DNA from: Evernia prunastri
Lineage: Eukaryota; Ascomycota; Lecanoromycetes; Lecanorales; Parmeliaceae
Assembly (NCBI GenBank): GCA_003184365.1
Contig: NKYR01000004.1
Coordinates: 62,001 to 126,000 of the forward strand
Direction: 5' to 3'
Length of the DNA stretch: 64,000 nucleotides
In this document: positions 46,483-58,082 of the stretch, piece by piece
How the letters are laid out: every line of letters starts with the position of its first letter
Position numbering within the stretch: the first letter of the stretch is position 1
The notes under the pieces: generated by a model
Seen by the model: only the letters and a program-made list of their open reading frames with translations
What the model was told of the DNA's origin: nothing
Databases searched by the model: none
Position numbers and translations under genes: made by a program

Positions 46483-47350
46483 CTAATACTCGTTCGACCG
46501 AAGGAGGACCTTCGCAAAGTATGCTATGTGGCTCAGAAAAGGCTCATGGCCGGTCTTTATGCTTTTTATGGACCAGGTATCGTCAATAACACGTTGTAAC
46601 ATCTGGAACTGGAACTGGACCGACATCAGTTTGTCGTCTGTTGTAAGAATATATGTCTTAGGAAGTCTGAGATGCCAAGGAGCGTCGGGAATGGTCTTGG
46701 CGGTAAAATTGTTGCGGTGCCAATTGCGAGCCAGCGGTCCTGCTGAGATCCTTCCATGTCGCTGAACAGAAGAGGAATCGAGTTCCTGTTCGGTCTACGG
46801 TGGCCGTTCTAGGAGATATTATTACAACCAGAAAGGATAGAAGGGTAGGAATATGTACAATTACATCCAACCAAGATGGAAGGTGTGAGTAGTCCGCCAT
46901 TGGGACATCATCGGGCACTAAGATAGCGGCGACAAAGACAATCTCAATAATGCCAGTGCATTTGCCTTCCTTCAGGCGGGTCTCCTTATCGAGACCCTTG
47001 ACGGCTCTGCTGCCGGGCCAGCCACCGTAACAATGTAGGACAAGGACAACGTCCTTCTCCTTGCCGTCGAGATGACGAAGCACTTCATGTTGGATGGCCG
47101 TAACTTCATCCCATTGTGTGGGGGGATACTCAAGGTACTTAGGAAGGTACTCGGGGAGGTAGTTGCACGTGGGGTAGGTGACTGTGGTTGAGATATAGCC
47201 GGAGACTAATAATTCACTCCCCAGCTCCTCGAAAAATTCCGGCGTGTGTGAAAAACCTCCTACAAAGACGTAGTTGGGCTTCGATCCGTACTCAACGACT
47301 TGATTCCAACTTGGAAGGGTTACAAGGCCCTTTTTGACTGGTTTGTCCAT
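46483..47350 (-). CDS. alpha/beta hydrolase with Cys at the nucleophile position (265 aa)
   Basis: The model is complement(join(46483..46794, 46865..47350)). The 70-bp intron (GTAATT..CCGTAG) joins SWLD to TEQELD and keeps a single frame to the stop. The fold pattern is clear: PNYVFVGGFSHTPEFFEEL (strand 3 and oxyanion loop), DVVLVLHCYGGWPGS (nucleophile elbow, Cys107), a helix AVKGL, then C-terminal TYILTTDDKLM (acid) and KTGHEPFLSH (His). In this family the elbow is normally G-H-S-Y-G-G. Here the codon is TGT, so the nucleophile would be Cys, as in dienelactone hydrolases, or the enzyme is inactive. It lies 2.2 kb from the MFS gene and may belong to the metabolite cluster. Confidence 0.75.
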
Positions 47351-48385
47351 GTGATCGAGAACTGGAGGAGTGATGATGGGTCACTTTTCTTGTAGTTGTG
47401 CGGTTATGGTGAAGGGGCTACAGATCGGTCGCATCATATAGTATTTATGCTTCGGTGTGATGCAAAGGCGGTTTGAAAAGCACGCCTACTGAATGATGCA
47501 CACAAGGTGGAACCACGTGGACTAAACTCGCGGAGTAAAGTCGCGATTTCTCGGGGCTGGTTGCTAACTTGCCATACATTCATTCCTCCTCACCCGTTCC
47601 CCTACAGGCAATGAGCCTCCCATCGACGGAGGGCTTTCTCGCCATGTTTGAAGACAATGATGCAGCAGATGGATCCGACTACTCCAATAGTCAAGGATGT
47701 GCGAGAAATTCTCTTGCTGAGTTCCAAGGCAAACCTGCGGCGAACGGGTCCAATTACCCCAATCTTAAGCATGCGCGAGGAATTCCTTTTTAAGGCCATT
47801 CCGTAGATGATCGGTCCGACCACTTCAACCTTCACCACCATCATTCCTGGCCTCTCAGCAACCCTGCCTGATGTCGTCAAACCCTATGCAGAGCACATGG
47901 GTATACTCGCATCCACAAACCCCGCAAGCATCATGATGTCTTGCCCCCGATACCTTTACGGCATCTTGCTTGTCGGCTGTGTATCTAGACTAATAGTTTA
48001 GTCTGTTCAGTATTGGTGCTGCCAAGGCGAAGCTTCTCCTCTTTAGCTTTCTGATGCATGGCATGCTCGGCACCCGAAATGATACCATCAACCGAGACAT
48101 CGTGAGGTCCCGCATACCGGATCCGTCCATTCGTTCGCCTCGCCATCTCCATAACACAAATCAAGGCCTGGAATTTCTTTCCGACTATCCTGGTCTTGGA
48201 CACCTTCCTCATTCCCTCGCAGGACTGCTTCATTCCCGCGCCGTTTTTCCTCGCCCTCTAAGTCCTGTACCCGTTCACAAGGAGCGTGGCACACCATCCG
48301 CAGCTCTTGCCAGGCTTCGTGGATTCGCTCGGCGTTTTCGTCTTCTTCTCAGCGCTTAGCCAGTTGGTTCGTCTGAGTGATAACG
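47351..48385. other. intergenic with weak repeats
   Basis: No supported gene. 47650-47830 contains two to three imperfect copies of a roughly 66-bp unit with GGTCCGACCACTTCAA-like cores. A CGGAGTAAAGTCGCG stretch within 47528-47546 loosely resembles the cluster promoter element. Confidence 0.4.
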
Positions 48386-49195
48386 CACGAGACATCAACG
48401 CGATCAGCGCCTTCTATCTGAGCGCCACGACTGCATTGTGAATGCTGTTAATCGGTAATGTCCATACTGCGGAGGATTTTGATGATGAATGCAAGATCGA
48501 CGTGGACTCGATCATGATTGAACAAGGCGACGTGGTGGGGATGTTTCTGCAAATATCGATTCTGTTCCAGCTGATCTCGCTCATCGCCAAATCGTTCGTC
48601 ATCAACGACCCAGCCCTCTCAGCTAGGATGGTCTATGCAGCGCTCAAATATGGCGACACTTTGTTGCAATTTTTTATTATAGCTGCGAGAGTCGACCTGA
48701 ACGAGCCTGCTAATCACGGTGGGTGGTGGGTTAATTGGGGACAACGTGCTCGTTGGCTAAAGTATCGTCAGTGACTTTGTTGGCGAGGATCCTGTCGGCC
48801 TTTTTAAGTGAGTAACAAGGTCAGACCGGGTAACATTGAGGCTGGATTTATCCGATAGATCGACTAACACGTCCACCAGATTGCCCGCACGCGACTGCGT
48901 ACTAAGGCTGCTCGATGTTTACGTCTCCTTTTGAGTGCTTGGCCACACGATTCCGCTCGGTGAGCACGAGGCATTGATACAATTAGCATCTTCTATCTCC
49001 GCATGATAAAAGTATTCCCGACGCTGTTGAACGATGATATCTACGCGATCCAGGGTATGGATGATGACTACAAGGTCGGCGTAGACCTGACCTTGGCTTA
49101 TTGGGACGACGTTGCGCGTATATTTCGACCAATTGTTGCTTCTGTTCCAGCTACTCTGCTCATCGTGGTATGATTCGCCGTAAACGACTCGGCCC
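48386..49195 (+). pseudogene. two diverged copies of a decayed coding unit
   Basis: 48386-48610 and 48961-49195 align at the protein level. The first reads LLIGNVHTAEDFDDECKIDVDSIMIEQGDVVGMF in pieces, the second LLNDDIYAIQGMDDDYKVGVDLTLAYWDDVARIF. Both are followed by a related hydrophobic stretch and V.FVINDPA/FAVNDSAP. In-frame stops break both. The family is not recognised; the pair is an old tandem duplication. Confidence 0.4.
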
Positions 49196-49240
49196 CGTGA
49201 GCTGCGAGCCTAGATACCAAATTTAGGTCTGAGCTCTTCA

Positions 49241-49383
49241 TCCGCGGACGCTAATTCCAATCAGATCAAGAAAAACCCCTGTTGCAGATAATTCGATATC
49301 GGTTTAAGTCACTCTGAACCTGATTGGGAAGGACAGAGTCCTTTTCGCTACTGTCATACCATCCTCCGCGGAAAGTCCGCGGA
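49241..49383. promoter_or_regulatory. MFS promoter: TCCGCGGA palindromes and CGGAAAGTCCG element
   Basis: 49369-49379 is CGGAAAGTCCG, here embedded in a longer form made of two TCCGCGGA palindromes separated by AAG (49365-49383). A further single TCCGCGGA lies at 49241-49248. The element is about 200 bp upstream of the MFS start codon. CGG-N5-CCG is the inverted-triplet architecture bound by Zn2Cys6 dimers. Assignment to the local regulator is inference from its recurrence at 52857, 55640 and 60014. Confidence 0.6.
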
Positions 49384-49577
49384 TTTGGCCTTTTGCGTCT
49401 TTGATTATCACCTCCCCGGGGGTCTCATCATGACGATTCAGATGAGAAAGACATGTGTATTCCAAAATACATATTCTACTTGCAACCTCTTCTCTTCTCA
49501 AAGAACCTATATCCTACACGTGTTGTACTTCATTCGACTTCCACGCTACCCGCGTTTGTTGCTCAAGAGATCTCCGC

Positions 49578-51324
49578 ATGGAAGACTCGAACCGTTCTCG
49601 AGGTATAGACTCCTCAGATCACTCAAGCCTCACAAGCCACCATGACCACCCCCCGTACAGCCACGACGTGCAAGATCAACCGGTTTTCAACGACGCTCCA
49701 GACATGGCGACACATGAGAAAGCACCACTGGATCCAAATATCGTAGACTGGGATGGCCCACACGATCCTGAAAATCCTTTGAATTGGTCTTCGGCAAAGA
49801 AACTTGTAGCTATTGGTATTGTCTCCCTTGTCACCATGCTTTCGTGAGTTCCCCATGAACAGGTCAGACGAGCAGGACTGACTGCGATTAGTCCCCTCGC
49901 ATCGACCATCATCTCGCCTGCCGCCCCGGATGTCATGGCAACATTCCACTCCACGAATGAGACTCTAGGCTCTTTCGTGACTTCGGTCTACATCCTCGGA
50001 TACGCCTTCGGGCCTCTCGTCATTGCGCCCTTGTCAGAGCTCTATGGCCGTGTCATCGTCTACAATGTCTGCAATTTTATCTTTTTGATATTCTGCATAG
50101 CCTGTGCGCTCGCCAATAATCTCAGCGCTTTGATCGTGTTTCGTCTCCTCGCCGGTATTGCTGCGTCCTGTCCCATCACGCTTGGGGCGGGCACGATTGC
50201 CGATATCATGCCGGTGGAGAATCGTGGAAAAGCTATGGCGTCCTATATCATGGGACCACTGATCGGACCGACTGTCGGGCCTTTGGGTGGGTATGATCTT
50301 CATCCTCTTAGAAGAAATTGGACTGACTCTGAGTAGTTGGTGGTTACCTTGCCCAGGCCAAGGGCTGGCGTTGGATTTTTTGGCTCATATCTATTATAGT
50401 AAGTGTGGAACCTCTCTTGGTGATCTTTTTTACTTATGAAACGGCAGGCTGGTGCTGTCTTTGTGGCTACTGTGCTGTTCATGCGTGAATCCTACGCCTA
50501 CGTGATCCTGCAGCGGAAAACCACTCGTCTGCGAAAGGAGACGGGTAACCCGCACCTACGATCCGCTTTGGACACCGGCAGAGATCCGATGGAGCTATTC
50601 AGATTCTCCATCGTACGACCGCTCAAGATGTTGTTTCTGTCACCGATCATCTTCTTGATGTCGCTCTACATGGCCACGATCTACGGTTACCTGTATCTCA
50701 TGTTCACGACCTTCCCTCGAGTATTTCAAACCCAATATGGTTTCTCGAACGGGAGCGTGGGACTGACATACTTGGGTGCGGGTATCGGGTCCTTCTTCGG
50801 CTTGGCCCTGTGCGGAGCCGTTTCAGACCGACTGTTGGTGGCACTAACCAAACGCAACGGCGGAACCGCAAAACCCGAGTATCGCCTCCCAACCATGTTC
50901 ATCGGGGCTCTGATTGTACCAATTGGTCTGTTCTTTTATGGCTGGACAGCAGATAAGAAGGTACATTGGATTCTTCCTATCATTGGCACTGGGTTCGTCG
51001 GTGCTGGCATGTTCGCCGTATTTGTGAGTTGTGCCATTATTATGGGGAGAGTTGGACTGATTTGAAAAGTTGCCCACTCAGACCTACCTGGTTGATGCTT
51101 TCACGGTCTATGCTGCCTCCGTATCTGCTGCGTCGACCGTCTTCCGATCCCTCCTCGGAGCGCTGCTCCCCTTGGCGGGCAACAGCATGTACAACGCATT
51201 GGGACTAGGATGGGGAACGTCGGTTCTTGGTTTCATTGCAGTCGCCTTCATACCGCTGCCTTTGATCTTCTGGAAATATGGACAGCGAATCCGAGAGAGC
51301 AAAACCTTCCAAGTCAAGTTCTGA
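49578..51324 (+). CDS. MFS transporter, DHA1 (multidrug/polyamine-like)
   Basis: Five exons: 49578..49843, 49892..50286, 50337..50398, 50448..51023, 51082..51324. All have GT-AG introns of 48-58 bp, giving 513 residues. The N-terminal cytoplasmic part ends with WDGPHDPENPLNWSSAKK, diagnostic for fungal DHA1 transporters. Motif A reads PLSELYGRVIVY, and further signatures are LAGIAASCPITLGAGTIADIMPVENRGKAMA and GPLIGPTVGPLVGGYLAQAKGWRWIFWLI. About 12 membrane segments are expected. These are proton-coupled exporters of drugs, polyamines or metabolites in the plasma membrane. Location next to the regulator and biosynthetic genes, with the shared promoter element, points to export of or self-protection from the cluster product. 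Confidence 0.9.
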
Positions 51325-52968
51325 CAGAATCTCCTTACGCGAATAACATGCAATCGAAAAAATATGCATGAGCTCTATAGCCGCTGACGACGACTCCTCT
51401 CTACAATTTATCTGGGAACAATAGAATAGACATAATTAGCTAAGGGACGCGTAGTATAAAATAGATTACCTGTACCATGAGCATACAACTGTCGATCTGC
51501 GTTTATCGCTCCAGTGGGACTGGGGGTTAGTCGGTCGCATGGCAGAGTGTTCTCGCGCTACATGGTTATTTCGCATATTTCGCATATGCGCATAGTGGGT
51601 CTGCAGGCCTGCAATATCGCATAGGGAGCGTGTTTTCGTGTCAGGCACGCGTTGGTCAGGAGATTCATGGCTTGGTGGGAGCTCTATTTACATGGGCTGC
51701 TCACCAGTGTTGGGCTCCTCATTCGATTCCATCTCTTTCAGAGCCATAGCATTCTTTCCCCGCCCACCCACACCTGTATATAGCTTCATTTTAACTCCAG
51801 GTTTAGCTGAACAAGCATTGGGAGTTTTCCTAGCACTGGGGGGTCTACATATGCCTCTTCAGGTAGCTAGCCCCGGTGTTGGGACCCCGCAACACATTTG
51901 CACATGATTCCAGCTGTTTTGGAGTCTCTACATGATGGCAGGCGAAGACTAAGCTTCAGCTTCGGATATGTCATGCTGGAGCGGGAAAGCTGTCTTGTCC
52001 GGCCGTGCCGCAGACGCTACGCCTTTCTTCAACAATTTGAGCGGCAGCGTCTCGCTTCTTGAAACCGGGGCAGAAATTCTGCAGATGGATTTGAAATGAT
52101 GTAAATCTTTGGGCGCAATCCTCCATGGGTGTCAAAGTAGGCTTTTGTGCCCGAGGCTCTCGGCCCTTTCCCTTCACGGTGGCCCCTTTCTTGCTCCCAA
52201 TCCCGCGCGGGATGNTCGCTCCAGTGGGACTGGGGGTTAGTCGGTCGCATGGCAGAGTGTTCTCGCGCTACATGGTTATTTCGCATATTTCGCATATGCG
52301 CATAGTGGGTCTGCAGGCCTGCAATATCGCATAGGGAGCGTGTTTTCGTGTCAGGCACGCGTTGGTCAGGAGATTCATGGCTTGGTGGGAGCTCTATTTA
52401 TATGGGCTGCCCACCAGTGTTGGGCTCCTCATTCGATTCCATCTCTTTCAGAGCCATAGCATTCTTTCCCCGCCCGCCCGCACCTGTAAATAGCTTCATT
52501 TTCACTCCAGGTATAGCTGAACAAGCATTGGGAGTTTTCTTAGCACTGGGGGGTCTACATATGCCTCTTCAGGTAGCTAGCCCCGGTGTTGGGACCCCGC
52601 AACACATTTGCACATGATTCCAGCTGTTTTGGAGTCTCTACATGATGGCAGGCGAAGACTAATCGTAGGTAAATCTGGCAACTTTGACCTAAGCTATCAA
52701 GTGTTTCGACCAAGCCAGACTGTTCATGTATGTCTAGCCAGCAGTTGCTGCTTTTACTTTAACCTTTCCTATTGAGCACTTCGCATTTCTAGGGTCTAGT
52801 AAAGTAGGTAAGTAAGGTAGGACTACAGTAAGGTAGAGTACAGTAAGCGCGGCTCACGGAAAGTCCGCGGCGATTGAAATCAAGTCAGCCGTCAATCTTG
52901 TCATCACTCATCAAACACCGTCACATCTCCTTTGTCTTCTTCAACTCCATGGAAAATCCGTTACAATT
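51325..52968. repeat. 447-bp direct repeat around a single-N join
   Basis: 51506-51952 and 52216-52662 are the same length and about 98% identical, with scattered substitutions. The second copy begins exactly after the N at 52215. The 260 bp between them carries a minus-strand fragment (LQNFCPGFKKRDAAAQIVEERR..) I cannot assign. Either a repetitive element with terminal direct repeats was collapsed here, or two contig ends overlap. The rest of the interval is spacer with the regulator's promoter. Confidence 0.6.
52857..52867. promoter_or_regulatory. CGGAAAGTCCG element upstream of the Zn2Cys6 regulator
   Basis: Exact 11-bp match in the context CACGGAAAGTCCGCGG, 102 bp before the regulator's ATG. 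If the regulator binds it, the gene is autoregulated. Confidence 0.6.
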
Positions 52969-55226
52969 ATGCCCAAAGACCAGCAAAAGCATTGTTTTCC
53001 TCGTCAAAAACCCGTCTCTTGCCGCTTTTGCAGGTCTCGGAAGCTACGGTGCAGCAGAGAAAACCCATGCTCCAATTGCGCAGTTCGCGGCATACGCTGT
53101 GAGCTAGAGTACCCTGCCGAACAATCACCGGCAACTCCTACCGCTTCAGAACCCGAACTCCTTGAGCGTATTCGTAAGCTGGAGGAGCTTGTGGAGAATC
53201 AGGAATCCCAGCAGAACGGAAATCAGAGGCAGCATCCCAACAGCTCTGATGATCGAGCACAGCAGGCCGTATTGACTTCATCGCCTCAAAGTGACCGTCT
53301 AGATGATGATGTTGCTTGGCTCGAGAGTATCTACAGTGGCCAAGACCTCTCGGTATATATTTCCAGCCTTCAACAGTAGTCCCGATCTGATTATCAGGAG
53401 CAGGATAAGATACCGTCTAGTAGAGTCGTGTTCAAGACTTGCTCAGTCCAGCAGATCAAGGAGGTGCACCCATATGTCAGCCAAAAATCGAGCTCTACTC
53501 CCCTAAGTTTTGAACCCTCAAGATGTGTTTGGCTGCCACAGTATCACGAAGCCAAGATACTTCTGGAAAAGTTCATTCAAGACATCGACCACGTCCACCA
53601 TGTCATCCATTGCCCTTCTCTATTAACTCTACTGGATGACGTGTATACGTCTTTGAGCCAGCAAGGCAAGGTCAAGCCGGGGACCATGATTTTGCTCCTT
53701 AGCATATTTGCGAGCTGTACCCACTCTTGGGTACAGCAAGACTGTAAGCGTGGCTTATTCTCTACTTCTGCAGATGCCAATAGCCAGTCGCCTCTGTGGA
53801 TCAAAGCGACTGAGGATGTGCTCGACATGGCACATCGAACAGCATGCGTGTCGATAGAAGGCATACAAGGGATCATTATTGCATCATTTGTACTGGGAAA
53901 TTTGGAGGGAATTTCGAGAAGATTTAGGTCTATGTACAACATGGCGCTTTTACTGGCACGCGAGCTAGGACTTCATTGCCTAGACCATCCATGTAACACA
54001 CAATCGGCGAACTCAGCTCAGACAGAGATCGGACGGAGGGTGTGGTGGTACCTTGTTGCGTCTGACTGGTTCGTATACCTGAACCCTCTATTGTAAGATC
54101 AAACTGACGGATTTCCAGGGCAATGGCTGCGAGCCCCGGTGGTGGGGCTCAGGGCGTTTATCAGTGCCATTTGCGTCAAATGGTGGTCAAAAAGCCTCTA
54201 CATATCAATGACGAGCAACTGATCGACGGTATGGCTTTCATCGAACAACCATTATCTCAACCAACAGTAATGTCATACTCGCTGCAAAGGATTCGTCTAT
54301 CCGAGATATCTCGCAATATCGTTGACCGTACTCCTCTTATAATGGCGCGTGCAGGTGGTCCAAGCCTTGATGTTGTCATGGACATCGATACTGAGCTGCA
54401 ACTGCTTACGAATGACATTCCGGCATTCTTTTCTATGTCAAAACAAGACCTTACCGAGATCTATCAACTTGACTCGTCCCAAGCAGCAAAAATTGCCCAC
54501 CAAGGATACATGTTCCACTCCCTTCTGTATGCACAGCGGTGCAAACTTCACTTTCCTTATTACAGTCGCGGTTTTGTGGACTCCGCTTGTGCTGCCTCTC
54601 GGGATATATGCCTTCAGTCTGCCCGCATTATCATTCGGACTACATCGCAGTCAGAGACCTCGGAACTCTGCACCGCAACACGCTTCAAATTCCTTGGGCT
54701 TTTGTTGGGTGTCTTCATGGCGAGCATTGTAGTCCTGATAGACCTTTGTCTTAACCGGGCGTCACCGCAACAGAACGAACAGCGAGGGGAGCTTGCTGAC
54801 GCGTTCAAAATACTCGAAGAGGCGAGACATGAGTCGGAGACAGCTGCCAAATTCTTAAACTCGTTGATGCACGTACTGCGCAAGCACAAGGTTTCTCCAC
54901 CCAAGACTACTGGGGAACAGCCGTTGAAGCCCGGGATTGGCTATGGGCAGCTCCCAACAGCAGTGGATGGAGAAGCAGCAATTTGCAACGCTCCCACGAA
55001 CCAGCAGTATGGTGAACCTGCCATGGTTCCAATGCCTATGGCTTCATCAAGCGTGCTGCGAAATGATGAGTTCAGTAGCACAAATATGGCCAGTGATGGT
55101 TTCGCAAACGGGGATGAATTGTCTTCTTACTTCAATGAATTTGCTCAAAACTTTGAGCAAGGAATTGATGTTGGCAGCATTGACTGGAACGATGTCTTGT
55201 CCGGGCTCGACACTTCGCTCATCTGA
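52969..55226 (+). CDS. Zn2Cys6 transcription factor, likely cluster-specific regulator
   Basis: The model is join(52969..53352, 53398..54068, 54119..55226): 720 residues, introns GTATAT..CAG (45 bp) and GTTCGT..CAG. The Zn2Cys6 binuclear cluster spans residues 18-44 with Cys18, 21, 28, 34, 37 and 44 (C-x2-C-x6-C-x5-C-x2-C-x6-C). A Glu-rich probable dimerisation coiled coil follows (ELLERIRKLEELVENQE). The middle region carries the fungal-specific TF domain (DHVHHVIHCPSLL, RTACVSIEGIQGIIIASFVLGNLEG, ALLLARELGLH, RRVWWYLVASDW). The C-terminus is Ser/Met/Asp-rich, as in activation regions. It acts in the nucleus. It sits centrally between transporter and biosynthetic genes, and its own promoter carries the CGG-N5-CCG element. 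Confidence 0.9.
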
Positions 55227-55639
55227 GAGAACCCTAAAGAATAATTGGTAGGGTTATAAAAAGTCAACGGCGTGTTTGCGACTGGTAAACTCATGCTTAG
55301 CAACGAGACCAGCGTTAGTATGAGGTGACCAGCCAATGGTTTGGCATTTCATTCTGTGGATAAGTTCAAGCCCTGTTGTACGCAATCGAGCATAATAAGG
55401 GGTGCAGTCGCATCGACCAATGTCGGTTGAATTCCGCGAGTTCAGCAAAGGCTCAACTTGAGGATGCACTATCGGTCAGCAGTCAGCTAGCGGGGTTGAA
55501 GGAGCATTGTGCGGCTTTCTTACATGCATATTCTCGCCAAATAGCCGGGGGCGGTTTACGCTATCTCCTTACAGTTCTTAGCATACCTTTCGGTCCGCCA
55601 TTCATAATCCTTGCTTGATCAACTGACTTAATTCATCCG
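55227..55639. other. intergenic spacer before P450-1
   Basis: Nothing recognised besides the element at its right end. Confidence 0.5.
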
Positions 55640-55650
55640 CGGAAAGTCCG
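55640..55650. promoter_or_regulatory. CGGAAAGTCCG element upstream of P450-1
   Basis: Exact 11-bp match in the context ATCCGCGGAAAGTCCGGGA, only 40 bp before the chosen ATG at 55690 (70 bp before a second in-frame ATG at 55720). Confidence 0.6.
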
Positions 55651-55689
55651 GGATATAGTATTTCAAGAAGCTTCACCTCGGATTGAAGC

Positions 55690-57340
55690 ATGTGGTCTGC
55701 AGCATACTTCCTCTCAATCATGCAAACATCAAACCCTTCTCTGCTTGTCAGCGTAATTGCAGTCGTCTTTATCCTTGGCGGCAAAACATTGAGCCACATA
55801 CAGTACAAACGTGCACAAAGGAGCAAAGGATGTTTGAGCCCCAAACGATTCAAGCACTATGAACCGTTCTTGGGTCTCGACCTGCTCTATTCCATGGCCA
55901 TGGCCTTGAAAGAACATCGATTTCTCACTTGGCAGAAGGATTTTTTTGCAGCACAGAATGCAAAAACCTTCGAAGCGACGCTTTTAGGCTCAAGGATGCT
56001 TTATAGCTCGGAACCCGAAAATATGAAAGCAATGTCGACTTCAGTGGAGCAGGATTTTGGCGTCGAACCCATCCGCAACGGCAATGGAGCTGTAACCCCT
56101 TTCACCAGTCACGGTACAAGCACATCAGATGGCGATATATGGCAGTACAGTAGGAACCTGATCAAGCCGTACTTTGACCGGGATGGATACCGCAACCTCC
56201 ACCGTCTAGAGATCCACGTGGACAAACTTTTGGAGCTAATACCCACCGATAAAGCAACCTTTGACTTGCAGCCTCTCCTGCAGCGATGGGTAAGTCACCT
56301 ATGAGTTAATCTAGCGATACTTATAAGCTAATCCGGAGCATAGTTTCTGGACACCTCTACAGAGTTTCTTTACGGGGAATCCTTGGACTCACTCACCAAC
56401 CCCGAGAACGCAGAGGTTGCCTGGGCCATGGTGGACGTGATGCGAGGAGTACGTCTGCGCTTGCAGATGAACAAATTCCTCTTCCTCTACAGGGATAAGA
56501 CATGGTTCGATGCTGTGGCGCTGGTCCACAGGTTTGTCGACGGACATATCGATAAGACTTTGAAGCAGCTGCAAGACAGTAAGACCGCCCACCACTCAGC
56601 AAAGGGAACGGAAGAGGAACGCAACGACCTCTTGTGGGTAATGGCCAAGCAACTCCAAGACCAAAAGGCCCTACGTTCGCAGATTCTTGCGGTGTTCGTC
56701 CCGTCAAATGACACAACCTCGATTCTCATCAGCAATGCGTTCTATGCCCTGGCCAGACACCCCAAGGTCTGGGAAACACTTCGAGAGGAGGTCATGTCTA
56801 TCGGTCGTACGACTCTGAACTTCGAGTCGCTGAGATCTTTGAAGTATTTGAACTGGGTCTTGAACGAGAGTGAGTCCTTGCGAACGGCATGAGATCTCTT
56901 TTCCGCTAACATCGAACCTAGCCCATCGCTTGTACCCAAACGGAATCCAGATGGTCCGCATAGCTCTCAGAGACACCTCCCTACCCGTCGGCGGAGGCCC
57001 CGACGGCAAAGCGCCCATCTTCGTCCAGAAGGGCGACGTCGTCCACTGCAACCGGTACCTGATGCACCGAGACCCCGACATCTGGGGCGAGGACGCGGAG
57101 GAGTTCCACCCGGAGCGTTGGGAGCGCATCCGGCCCATGTGGAAATTCGTTCCCTTTGGGGGCGGGCCTCGGATCTGCCCCGCGCACGTCCTCGTCGCTA
57201 CCGAGGCGAGCTATGTCATAGCGAGGTTCGCGCAGCGCTTCAGGACCATTGAAGCAAGAGACCCGGAGCCTTATCAGGCTGTCATGCGCATCGGGCCCAG
57301 CAATAGGCATGGTTGTAAGGTGGCTTTTCGGCTGGCTTGA
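55690..57340 (+). CDS. cytochrome P450 (CYP52-like group)
   Basis: The model is join(55690..56289, 56344..56869, 56922..57340): 514 residues. The N-terminal anchor is LLVSVIAVVFILGG. The I-helix reads AVFVPSNDTTSI (Thr324-Thr325) and the K-helix NETHRLYP gives ExxR. The PERW motif is EFHPERWERI, and the haem loop is FGGGPRICPA with Cys461. The K-helix is completed only by the third intron junction (GAG-A|CC), which supports the model. The overall pattern, with short AVFVPSNDTT and FVPFGGGPRICP, resembles CYP52/CYP539-type alkane or fatty-acid hydroxylases. In this setting it probably oxidises the polyketide product. The neighbour on the right is transcribed convergently. Confidence 0.9.
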
Positions 57341-57542
57341 GGAGATGCTGGTCGGGTCGACCCCTGTCTCGACGTGTAGGTCATACATGGGGTAGTACTA
57401 TAGATGGCAATGCAAAATGAATTGATAATATCACTGGCTCTAAACCACCTCGATCGATTCCTCTACTTAGCATAGGCTGGGGGTTAGTGCCTATGATGCT
57501 TATCTAATTGTACGGTTGGAGTGAAGGGACACTCTAATCCCT

Positions 57543-57574
<32 letters not shown>

Positions 57575-58082
57575 TTTGGAGACCATTTCATCGGTGCCGG
57601 TGGTGCCTTCTGAACATCTCCACCATACACGTAAGCACCACCTCGAGGTCGACCCGCTGGAGATTCGAGATAGTATTGGAAATGTTTGGGAGTCAGCAAG
57701 CACGTCCAGAGCGCCTTTTCTCAGTGTCACATTTTCGATTGGAGGCCGCGAGTCTCTTTCTGGAAATATAGGGTACCGAGGAGTTGCAGCCGGCCTTGAT
57801 TTCCAAGCAATCTTGCTAGAGAGCCATCTCGCATTGGTGGTTGAGTTCCCCCAATTCTTCTCACGTGACAGGTCACTCTGCGAAGCGAACTATGGTGCCA
57901 TTCTACAGTGATGGGGATTCATCCAATATCTCTATGTTATTCAGGATGGACTATACAGCCCCAGTGCCTGATAACTTCCTGACCGGCTGATGAAAATCCT
58001 GCTGACTTCGGCGAAAGTTCTGGCCCATAGCTCCGACACTTGACATTTTAAAAGTGACCTTCTAGGGGCGAATTTACTGAGG
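57341..58082. other. spacer between convergent P450 genes
   Basis: No gene is supported. It contains a C8-T27 homopolymer (57543-57577). Confidence 0.6.

Noticed and set aside
46690..46870. Frameshift in the alpha/beta hydrolase
   Set aside because: Using the acceptor CCGTAG rather than CTCCTAG gives one continuous frame to the C-terminal His motif; total length is divisible by three.
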